Shown one piece after another: positions 5,641 to 13,321 of a stretch of 13,321 nt of DNA. Source of the DNA: Stramenopiles sp. TOSAG23-6 (Eukaryota; Sar). The notes under the pieces were generated by a model, which saw nothing but the letters and a program-made list of their open reading frames with translations, made no database searches and was not told the DNA's origin. The first letter of the stretch is position 1. Each line of letters opens with the position of its first letter. The stretch spans positions 1 to 13,321 of the forward strand of contig LT636149.1 in NCBI GenBank assembly GCA_900128565.1, given 5' to 3'. The position numbers were made by a program, and so were the translations under genes.

Positions 5641-8600
5641 TTATTCCACTCTTGTCCAGATCATCCACCCTATTTATACCACTCAAGCGCCCAGCGCAAC
5701 TACAAGCCAAACGTCCGCATTCATGACAAGTATCATCTTCGTATCGATTGCGACCACCACCCACAATACCCCAGGATTCTGTTAACGCTTCTGTCACTTG
5801 GACTTCTTTTAGACTTTTTGGTGAAGTTAGGTTCAAATTACGGTATGTAGCCCTCTGAGCAAGCTTTGGGGAATGTGCTAATCCTTTGACTTTTCGGTTA
5901 GTTATAGTATTTAGCTTTTTCTTTAATTTATGTTTTTTTGAACTAAATCCGCGCTTTTGTAAAGTATTTTTTGACTTTCGAAATCCTCTTCCTTTTGATA
6001 GAGCAACGGCCTTTCCCGATTGTCGTTGTCGATGTTTAGTTGATCCAAATCCAAAACCTTTAATATTTGGTGCGGATAAGGCTTTCATTCGGATCTTCTT
6101 ATTCCGAGGTATCTTCCTCAAAACTGGGCCTCGCCTGTTTAAAAGAACCTGCTCGCGGCTTTCTTCTAATGCTACTTTCAATTTTACACTATCAGACTTC
6201 AGTTTTCTATCAATTAGTTTTTTGTTCATACGTATCTGTTTCTCCATGTCTAATTGGAACTGTTTTTCGCGCTTCAATAAGTTGGCATTTCTACCTTGAG
6301 CATGGCGAAGATTTCTTATGCTTTCTACAGATGATTTCTTTCGATGTTGCCTGAGAGATTTTACTTCATTTATGCTTTCACGATCCACGGTTGCATTTGA
6401 TGTTTTGTTTACATGAGAAAGTAATAACTGCTCTGCCAAGTCAAGTCGACTTTTCCCTGTAGAAAAATGAGTTTCATCGCGTAAAAACGACCTTTTAGCA
6501 TTTTTAGCAATATTATTCACAAGGGATTTTGGTCCAGATGTTTTCATTGTTACCACTGCTTCTAACTTACCATCACTTATTTCTGAAGCTAAATCACGAC
6601 CTTGAAAGAGATCATTAGTTGGCGTATCAATGAGAGGGTTTTGAAGCGATTCATTACTATTATTTCTATCGACTTTCTTGAAAACATTGTGATGCTCCTT
6701 TTGTGTCGCCAAGAAGCTAAGAAGTCCTCGTCCTTTGGAAGCAATCTTAGTATTTGGTGTTGTCTTTGTTTCTTGTTCTTCACCAAGTTGCTTTTTTGGT
6801 GACTCGCTCACTATTTTTTGTAAATGCCTAGAGATATGCTCGTCTTTATCAATATCAGCACCAATACTATCATTGGAAATTGAGTTGGGAAGTGTAGGAA
6901 ATGGTTTAAGAATTGATTTAGGATTTTGAATGCCAAGTGAAATAGCTTTCTTTCTCCAATCAGCTTCAAGTTTTGATTCATATTGTGCAATGATATCCCT
7001 CTCAGCCGAAGAAATCTTGTTTTGGGTCACTATCTCCATATTGCGGTTACTTAGCGATGCTTCGCCGCTTGTATGATCGGCAGCTTTCAAGAGGACTCCT
7101 TTATTAATATCAGCATTTTTCAAAAGTCGTTTTGCATCATGAATATCGCGCTTAATTTTATGTTTTTTCATTTTGAATCTTCTTACTTGATGTACACTCT
7201 TTATTTTGATTGCCCCAGGAGTGTCAATATCATCAAGTTTTTCAGTTCTTATTATTTTTCTACTTGTGCTTTCTTTTACGCTATTTGACTTTATCTCTTT
7301 AATTGCCGAATTTGCGTTTTCTTTGTATTCTGTTGGTAATTTATCCACAAATAATCCAGGTCGTGCCTTCTCGTCGCCAGTAAAAAGTTGTGGAGCTAGT
7401 CTCCGTTTCTCTTCTACTAATTTTCGAAGGTCAATCACAAGAGATTCTAGTCTATGTTTCTCTGCTTCCCATTCCATTTTATCACTTCCATACTTATCAA
7501 CCAATTGAGCCATGGATTCACCAACTTGTTGCTCGCGAAGCTCGATGTTTTTGTGCTTCACTTTTAGCGCAGCTTGTAAAGTTTCCACATCTTTTTTTGA
7601 TATCTTGACTTCCTCTTTCAGTGCCCGCATTTTTTTTGCGTGGACTTTTCTAAGAGTAGTTATCTGAGCCTTCTGCGTTGCAGCCTCTCGAATAAATTCA
7701 CAAATATGAATATGGCCCTCTGATTGTGCAACATCTTGTGGAGTTTGACCATTTGTATCTTTGGCCATCAAGCTAGCACCATTAGCACATAGAAATCGAG
7801 CAATTGAGAGGTGGCCCCGTTTACAAGCATAATGCAGAGCTGTCCATTTCTTACGATCTTCCTTCATAATCAGTGGAATCCACAGTTGTAATCGCCGTGC
7901 TTCACGTAAACCTTCCGGGTCATCGCCAGCCTCGATAGTACCTGTAACAGCACAACAGGTTTCATGCAGGAGTTTGCAAATATCCACACTTCCTTGCCAA
8001 GCAGCTAAATCCAAAAGAGTCCTTCCAAAGCCATCAACTCTAGTAATATGTTCAATAAGTTGTTTTTCTCCTCCCTCACGCAAAACATCTAACAACCACA
8101 CAACTGATTTTAATGATTTCTCTGCTTTTATTCCAAGGCCTCCAATTGGACATGATAAGATTGTGTGGTGTATTGGTGATCTTCCTGCTGAATCCAAAGC
8201 AGTTGTGAGAGCACCATGTGAAACTAGTAATTTCATTGCAGCAATATCTGCTGCGCGAGCTGCATGATGAATGAGCTGAAGTCCATCTTTATCCGATATA
8301 TCAACTGGGATAATACTGAGTACTTGATCAAGCCATACTACATTGCCCATTGCACAAGCTTCCATTGCAACTTTAACTTGGTTTTCTGGTTCCACTAGAA
8401 GCAAACGTTGTCGTATTTTCAATGCGTGTTCTGCTTCTGCCTGGCGTGCATTAGCTGCTGCTATTTGGGCAGCTGCCTTTGCTGCTGATTCTTTCAATAT
8501 AGCTTTCTCTAATGCTATCTCAACTACTTCTACCCCAAAATCGCGCAAACCTCTAGTAACCGAGGGAAGCTGTCCGCGTATTTTAGACCGTCTTAAAGAT

Positions 8601-11600
8601 TCTTGTTTTTTTTCAGCAACATTATTTATAGCCTTTTGTACTTCCTCGGATGCTTCTGCTACAGTTTCATACGCTTCTAATTCCAAAGCTAACTTTTCTT
8701 CACGGGCAAAAACTACTGCTTGAGGCTCTTTAAGTTCCCAAATATCCGCCGGTAACATTCCTTTTGTATTATTGTATGCTTCCAAATCTTTCGCATGTTG
8801 TTTTTTTTCAGCTTCTTTGGCTAACACAAATTGCCTTTCTTTTTCAATTTGTTTTTTCTCTTGTTCTCTATCATATCGTTTCTTTCTTGCTTCATTTTGC
8901 CTAGCTACAATAGTCTCTTTCCATCTTGCTTGTTCTTGCTCGCGGAGAACTTCTCTCGCAGCAGAGCGGCGTAATATGTCTGCGCGTCGAATCGCATTCT
9001 CCACAGTATCCTTCAAGCTTTCTGGTTCATCCGATAATATATGTCTATACATAAAAGGCCGAAATTGGTGTTCTTTAAAATTGGATTTAGAAAACAGTAT
9101 TCGCGCAGCCTCCGCAGTGGTTACATCATTACCAGGTATTTTCTTTCGAAGCCCCGTGGGCCCATCAACAAAATTTTCTTTTTTGGCAGTGTTGAAGTTG
9201 GCATTCCGTTCTTCATCACGCCGTGTTCGCCATTGCTTCAATAGCAAAGCACGTTGTTGCTTGATGTGAAATACTTCTGGATCTTGTGTAGCTGTTTTCA
9301 CCATTTCTCTCGCAGAAATTAATCGCAAACGTTCAGCTTTTATATTATTTTCAATTCTGTTGTCCTTTTCGTATAATACACTGTAAAGCTCATTTCCGTA
9401 CTCCTTTTCTTTAGAGGAAGTTGTAACTTCGATTATAGTTGCTCTCACCCACGCATCATTTGTATTTACAAGAACAGGCATACGATTTGAGAGCTTTGCA
9501 CCAGCTCGAGGCAAACCAAACTTTCCAAATATCAGTGATGGGGCTTCGTTTATCTCATTGGAAGATTTGGCATGTATACCAGAACTTTCGAGTTTAGGAG
9601 AAACTATTTCATCATGTAATTCTGTATCCCGATTTCTATCTAATGTAGAATGACTAATATATTGTTCTGGTTCTGTTGTAATTGCCAAGGCATCAAGTAA
9701 ACCATCGTCAGGAATTCCTGTTGGAAAAATATCTAAATTTAAGGCAGCAAAATTTTCAACATGTTGTTTTTCAGCTGAAGGTTTGATGGATAATCTGTCT
9801 TTGTTCTCCTTCTCTTGCTTCCATATTTTTGCCTTCTCAAGACGTGTAGGCTTGCGATTTGATTCAAATGCAGGCTTTCCAAGTTCATCAAGAACTTGCT
9901 GGCCGGTGCGAAAATCTCTCGGCAGTACACCATCAATATCAGCAAAAGCATCCACTGTCTGAGTATCAAGGGAACCTTTTGTTGCTGCATTTGCAAGTGC
10001 TACATTACGAGATGTAGTCTTTGTTAATGCTGCAGCTAACGAATCATCATTTTCAGCTAGGAGAGTAATCATCTCTCGATCAATTGCAATTGCATCTTTG
10101 GAGCGATACTTTGCTGTGCTAGAAAGCACCCCATAGTTACTTAAAACACTTGTTGCTGTCTTTGTTAAATTTTCCCATTCAGCTTTTTCAGTGGCAATTT
10201 CTTGGGCAACTCTTAATTGTAACTGAATGTCCTTTTGTGCCATTATTTGTTCTGCTGCAGCTTCACCAGCGGCTTGAGCCATGATAGCTGGTGAACCCCC
10301 GGCTGCCATTACCGCCTTAGCTGCTGCTGCAGATGCTTGTTGTGTACTTGCACCGGATATAATTGCACAATTGGCGGCAGCTTTACCTGCTGCAATTGCT
10401 GCAGCTTTTTGATTAAGCTTGGGCTGATCAAACCCAGCAAATTCAACTTCAGCTGGGGCGAAATCTTTTGCATAACCTGCTGGACCTAATTTATTCTTTG
10501 CTTCTGCTACCCTTTTGACATCTCGTTCATCAGGAACAATATTTCCAGTCTTTTGTGCATTTAAAATTTTCTCAAGATCAATGTTTCCTTCATCTTGGTC
10601 ATGTCTCATTTTGTACTTAACGTCTTCAATCCTGTTATTCTCTGTATCAATGAGTTGCCTCGCATATCCCAACAACTCCTTATATCTGCGCCTTCCTTGG
10701 ACACTCTCACGATCCAGAGTTCGTTGTAATTCAAGACCAATTGCATCTTTTCTATTATTAGCAGCAGTGTTCATATTTTGTTGTGCCATGTTTATTTGTT
10801 CACGTTGTACACTTCGTGTAGCTGCAGCGGCTGTGAGTAAAGAAAGGAAAATAGACACTGAGAGTTTTGCATCATAACAAATTATGGCATTTGCCCTGGA
10901 AAATCCCAGAAAACGCAAGCGTGTTTCATCCATAGCTTTAACCGCATGAAATGCGAGATCGACAGTTGCTGGTTTAATATCATATCCACGAAGAGATGCA
11001 AGACCACATTCAGCACCATAACGCAAAAACCCTCGATTATCAATCTGTAGAAGTTTAAGTCCTTTTGGTTGCAATGTACCCCAATGACTACGTTCCATAT
11101 TTTTGAAAATTGTGGTACTCTTATTGGCTTTTGCTAAACCAGCAATAGTGATGCCTGAAATTTCACGTGTAACCCGAGAACCTTTTTTTCCATCTCTTGA
11201 TCTGGCACCAAAAGCATCATGTGAAGCAAACTCGGCAAATGTTATTTGTAATTCTGGTGACGTGCCTAACGTTTTTTCTAATTCGTCAATTTTAGATTTA
11301 CGATGCTGAGCCAAGCTTTCTTTTTCTGCATGTTTCAATTGCTTTGTAGGAATTGATTTAGTAGAATCCCTCATTTGAATTGTGGCGTTCTTTTCCGTCT
11401 TTTTCTTTGCTTGTACACCTTGCGGATGCTCATTCATTGATTCTTCATAGGATTTATTTCTTGACTCTCCCACTGATTTAATTTTTGATTCTTCCATTGC
11501 TTTATCTGTCGATTTCTCAAATATTTCGTTGATCTCCTTTTCTGGCGCTTGATGTTCTAGCAAGTCTTCCACAGTATCATTTTCTAACGTATCTTTTGAA

Positions 11601-13309
11601 TTAAGACTACCGGTTGAAGTTTTTGCAGAGTGCATATGTCCAACATTATTTTCGGTTGAAACTCTGTCTGAAGGTACTGGCGAACTCTTTGTTTGTGGAA
11701 ATTTAACATGCTGCGAAAGTTTACTAGGGTTTAAAATATTCTTCTGGTAACTTTCGGTATGTATTGCTTTCTTTGTGTCATATATTCTATCTACTTCAGA
11801 TGTATCAATTCGTCTTTCTTTCACTTCTCGTTTATACGCTGCCCCAATTAATGCTACTTGGGTATCATTCAGTTGTAAGCTCTCAGCAGCAATTCTTATT
11901 ATATCTGAAGCACTTGCGTCAGTATTTTCCTCGCAACTCTTTTCTACGGCTACCACAAAGGCTTCAAATAACTCACTTTTAAGTCCAGCTTTTGATGCTG
12001 CAGAAACGGCATCTGTTAATATGTTGACACTTTTGGCATCAATCAATGTATCATCCGGTGAAGAATGTTCCTTTAATGATTTTAATTCAGTATTATATTC
12101 AATGCTGTTATTAGAAGTTTTAATATTACCACAAAGTGGTACAGACCCCTTTGCATTCTTAAACTCATTGATTGACCAGTCCATTTCTTCGGCCAAGTCA
12201 GCTAACTCAGTACTCGACACACCAGCAGTAGTTGCCGCAAAAATCGCAGCTTCAGTCACTTCAGGAGATTTTGCCAACATTTGAACATCTATATTTGTAT
12301 TGCTATTATTTTTAACCCCACTCTTCGCAAAACTGCTTCTTTTATCCCTCTTTACTGCTTCAGCAGAAGCACCTGCAATGGCACTGGCTTGTTGCTGTGT
12401 TAGTCCAGCCACAGCAGCCGCCGCAACAACAAGGTCTGCAACTTCAGTTGCAGCATCAATCTGTGTTTTAGATGGAGAAACACTGGGGAGCAATCTTCGT
12501 TTGGGACTGGATATATTATGTCTGCCATAACTATCAGTGCTACGACCTGTATAAGGCCGTTTAGTGCTGAGTGGTCTATAACTATCTCTACTTCTACGAC
12601 TTAATGCACGCGCACCACTAAATGGTCTATAACTATCTCCACTCCGACGACTTGTTGCACGAGTTCTGCTGAAGGGTCTATAACTTTCTCTACTTCTTCG
12701 ACTTGCTGCACGACCTTTTAAATTGATATAATGTGCCATCACATCAACATCTTGTGCTGTTATTTTAGAAGTGTCGCTACGGAAGCTGTTCTGACTACTA
12801 TGTGAAAAGGCAGATCTCCGGGAAAAACCTCGCGAATTGTTTTCTATTATTTTTTTATTTTGTTTCGACAGTGTTTGCTGTAGATTGGTGGGAGACAGTC
12901 TATTGTTTTTCATTCTAGATTCCACAGGAATTACACGATCGTCGTTGTATGTTTGTTCTATACTATCCTTATCATATTTAATATTTCGTTCCATAAGTAA
13001 AGCTAGTCGCTGTCTAGATGATGACATATCTTGACGGTGGTGCTTACTTTCATCTAAATCCACGTATTGGGGGGTGATATAGGCATCCCTTATCTTAGTC
13101 TCAATTTTTTCCGTATGTTCTCCTTTTTCTTTATTCGATGGATCACTCTGATCCATGGTCAAATTTTTGAGTTCTTCACCGAGTCGGGGGTCTTCATGCA
13201 ATGGTTGTAGCTCAGGGAGGGCTCTAAGAGCGTCAGCGGTTGATTCAAATGGTGGGTATGAAGGGGGATGTGGCTCGTGTCGAACTTTTAAGTCTTTCTT
13301 TTCTTTCAT
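5621..13309 (-). CDS. Giant scaffold-like protein with ankyrin repeats, Tudor-like segment, coiled coils and Ala-rich helices
   Basis: An uninterrupted frame of ~2562 codons, certainly coding; the family is not recognised. Visible order by residue: Pro-rich start (1-50); 17-aa Arg/Ser repeats (202-269); Ala-rich helical segments (~287-317, 349-375, 427-486); Ser/Lys-rich stretch with an 8-aa repeat (603-626); Ala-rich helix (~967-1027); Tudor/agenet-like segment (~1271-1336: PVLVNTNDAWVRATIIEV, later YSVLYEKDNRIENN); long Glu/Lys/Arg coiled coil (~1446-1636); ankyrin repeats (~1655-1875, clearest WTALHYACKRGHLSIARFLC); second coiled coil (~1875-1976); disordered linker; Lys/Arg-rich tail (~2380-2495) with KALSAPNIKGFGFG; Cys cluster CHECGRLACSCAG (~2528-2540). 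No signal peptide or enzymatic motif is seen. It looks like a scaffold of cytoskeleton or chromatin. The stop at 5623-5621 lies in an N-rich homopolymer and is probably false (see 5353-5640). At the 5' end no in-frame stop precedes the ATG, and TTTTAG just before it could be a splice acceptor, so more upstream exon is possible. Confidence 0.9.
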   Translation of the reverse strand: MKEKKDLKVRHEPHPPSYPPFESTADALRALPELQPLHEDPRLGEELKNLTMDQSDPSNKEKGEHTEKIETKIRDAYITPQYVDLDESKHHRQDMSSSRQRLALLMERNIKYDKDSIEQTYNDDRVIPVESRMKNNRLSPTNLQQTLSKQNKKIIENNSRGFSRRSAFSHSSQNSFRSDTSKITAQDVDVMAHYINLKGRAASRRSRESYRPFSRTRATSRRSGDSYRPFSGARALSRRSRDSYRPLSTKRPYTGRSTDSYGRHNISSPKRRLLPSVSPSKTQIDAATEVADLVVAAAAVAGLTQQQASAIAGASAEAVKRDKRSSFAKSGVKNNSNTNIDVQMLAKSPEVTEAAIFAATTAGVSSTELADLAEEMDWSINEFKNAKGSVPLCGNIKTSNNSIEYNTELKSLKEHSSPDDTLIDAKSVNILTDAVSAASKAGLKSELFEAFVVAVEKSCEENTDASASDIIRIAAESLQLNDTQVALIGAAYKREVKERRIDTSEVDRIYDTKKAIHTESYQKNILNPSKLSQHVKFPQTKSSPVPSDRVSTENNVGHMHSAKTSTGSLNSKDTLENDTVEDLLEHQAPEKEINEIFEKSTDKAMEESKIKSVGESRNKSYEESMNEHPQGVQAKKKTEKNATIQMRDSTKSIPTKQLKHAEKESLAQHRKSKIDELEKTLGTSPELQITFAEFASHDAFGARSRDGKKGSRVTREISGITIAGLAKANKSTTIFKNMERSHWGTLQPKGLKLLQIDNRGFLRYGAECGLASLRGYDIKPATVDLAFHAVKAMDETRLRFLGFSRANAIICYDAKLSVSIFLSLLTAAAATRSVQREQINMAQQNMNTAANNRKDAIGLELQRTLDRESVQGRRRYKELLGYARQLIDTENNRIEDVKYKMRHDQDEGNIDLEKILNAQKTGNIVPDERDVKRVAEAKNKLGPAGYAKDFAPAEVEFAGFDQPKLNQKAAAIAAGKAAANCAIISGASTQQASAAAAKAVMAAGGSPAIMAQAAGEAAAEQIMAQKDIQLQLRVAQEIATEKAEWENLTKTATSVLSNYGVLSSTAKYRSKDAIAIDREMITLLAENDDSLAAALTKTTSRNVALANAATKGSLDTQTVDAFADIDGVLPRDFRTGQQVLDELGKPAFESNRKPTRLEKAKIWKQEKENKDRLSIKPSAEKQHVENFAALNLDIFPTGIPDDGLLDALAITTEPEQYISHSTLDRNRDTELHDEIVSPKLESSGIHAKSSNEINEAPSLIFGKFGLPRAGAKLSNRMPVLVNTNDAWVRATIIEVTTSSKEKEYGNELYSVLYEKDNRIENNIKAERLRLISAREMVKTATQDPEVFHIKQQRALLLKQWRTRRDEERNANFNTAKKENFVDGPTGLRKKIPGNDVTTAEAARILFSKSNFKEHQFRPFMYRHILSDEPESLKDTVENAIRRADILRRSAAREVLREQEQARWKETIVARQNEARKKRYDREQEKKQIEKERQFVLAKEAEKKQHAKDLEAYNNTKGMLPADIWELKEPQAVVFAREEKLALELEAYETVAEASEEVQKAINNVAEKKQESLRRSKIRGQLPSVTRGLRDFGVEVVEIALEKAILKESAAKAAAQIAAANARQAEAEHALKIRQRLLLVEPENQVKVAMEACAMGNVVWLDQVLSIIPVDISDKDGLQLIHHAARAADIAAMKLLVSHGALTTALDSAGRSPIHHTILSCPIGGLGIKAEKSLKSVVWLLDVLREGGEKQLIEHITRVDGFGRTLLDLAAWQGSVDICKLLHETCCAVTGTIEAGDDPEGLREARRLQLWIPLIMKEDRKKWTALHYACKRGHLSIARFLCANGASLMAKDTNGQTPQDVAQSEGHIHICEFIREAATQKAQITTLRKVHAKKMRALKEEVKISKKDVETLQAALKVKHKNIELREQQVGESMAQLVDKYGSDKMEWEAEKHRLESLVIDLRKLVEEKRRLAPQLFTGDEKARPGLFVDKLPTEYKENANSAIKEIKSNSVKESTSRKIIRTEKLDDIDTPGAIKIKSVHQVRRFKMKKHKIKRDIHDAKRLLKNADINKGVLLKAADHTSGEASLSNRNMEIVTQNKISSAERDIIAQYESKLEADWRKKAISLGIQNPKSILKPFPTLPNSISNDSIGADIDKDEHISRHLQKIVSESPKKQLGEEQETKTTPNTKIASKGRGLLSFLATQKEHHNVFKKVDRNNSNESLQNPLIDTPTNDLFQGRDLASEISDGKLEAVVTMKTSGPKSLVNNIAKNAKRSFLRDETHFSTGKSRLDLAEQLLLSHVNKTSNATVDRESINEVKSLRQHRKKSSVESIRNLRHAQGRNANLLKREKQFQLDMEKQIRMNKKLIDRKLKSDSVKLKVALEESREQVLLNRRGPVLRKIPRNKKIRMKALSAPNIKGFGFGSTKHRQRQSGKAVALSKGRGFRKSKNTLQKRGFSSKKHKLKKKLNTITNRKVKGLAHSPKLAQRATYRNLNLTSPKSLKEVQVTEALTESWGIVGGGRNRYEDDTCHECGRLACSCAGRLSGINRVDDLDKSGIKXXKKN
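11432..11503 (-). repeat. Three 24-bp tandem repeats (8-aa KSxxESxN)
   Basis: In-frame units KAMEESKI, KSVGESRN and KSYEESMN (residues ~603-626 of the giant protein). The copies are diverged at the DNA level, so the duplication is old or the pattern is under selection. Confidence 0.6.
12503..12706 (-). repeat. Four 51-bp tandem repeats (17-aa SRRSRDSYRPFS units)
   Basis: Unit boundaries are 12706-12656, 12655-12605, 12604-12554 and 12553-12503. Units begin ASRRSRESYRPFS, TSRRSGDSYRPFS, LSRRSRDSYRPLS and YTGRSTDSYGRHN, so the last is degenerate. They are conserved at Arg-Ser and D/E-S-Y-R-P. RS and SY positions are typical of phosphorylated, disordered, nucleic-acid- or filament-binding segments, but the role here is unknown. 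The first three units are close at the DNA level. Confidence 0.9.
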
Positions 13310-13321
13310 TCTAAAAGCAAT

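Noticed and set aside
8343-9269. Plus-strand open frames of 126 and 165 codons (8343-8723, 8772-9269)
   Set aside because: They lie wholly opposite the coiled-coil and Ala-rich part of the giant gene. Their Ser/Phe/Cys/Ala-rich products are the expected reverse-strand shadow of Lys/Glu/Ala codons.
11775-12530. Plus-strand open frames opposite the N-terminal third of the giant gene
   Set aside because: Shadow frames with no motif, antisense to a strongly coding frame with clear repeat and domain structure.

Overview
The window reads as nuclear DNA of a microbial eukaryote. It is AT-rich, with compact gene spacing (roughly 150-410 bp), a clear spliceosomal intron (GTAAGT...TTTACAG), standard TAA/TAG/TGA stops and Kozak-like ATG contexts. 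There are no Shine-Dalgarno-led operons, tRNAs, rRNAs, CRISPR arrays or insertion sequences that I can see. An HSBP1 homologue together with a plant/protist-type AP2-like domain argues against an animal or fungus. A stramenopile-type alga or similar protist is my best guess, but it is not proven by the sequence.

Layout, left to right. (1) The 5' end of a minus-strand gene of unknown function (1-492) runs off the left edge, probably through an intron. (2) A two-exon minus-strand gene (905-1269) encodes heat shock factor binding protein 1 and is the most secure identification here. (3) Across a 380-bp divergent promoter that carries two identical GTAC dyads lies a plus-strand gene for an unrecognised 360-aa basic protein (1650-2732). 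(4) A plus-strand gene for a 251-aa, almost entirely coiled-coil protein follows (2888-3643). (5) Convergent to it is a minus-strand gene (3909-4985) with a mitochondrial-type presequence, an AP2-like DNA-binding domain and a complete RsfS/Iojap (MALSU1-type) ribosome-silencing domain. (6) The right 60% is one minus-strand reading frame of over 2500 codons (13309-5621). It encodes an unrecognised giant scaffold-like protein with Ala-rich helical segments, a Tudor/agenet-like segment, long coiled coils, ankyrin repeats, a basic tail and a Cys cluster. Its true C-terminus very probably continues in another frame (5640-5353) past a homopolymer/N-rich stretch.

The genes do not form an obvious pathway. 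The most interesting items are the AP2-RsfS fusion, a recurring non-coding palindrome of form GTAC-N8-GTAC (plus related GTAC palindromes just upstream of the AP2-RsfS gene), and the architecture and broken 3' end of the giant protein. I do not see a defence, mobile or biosynthetic system. All function statements rest on visual motif recognition; no search was run.
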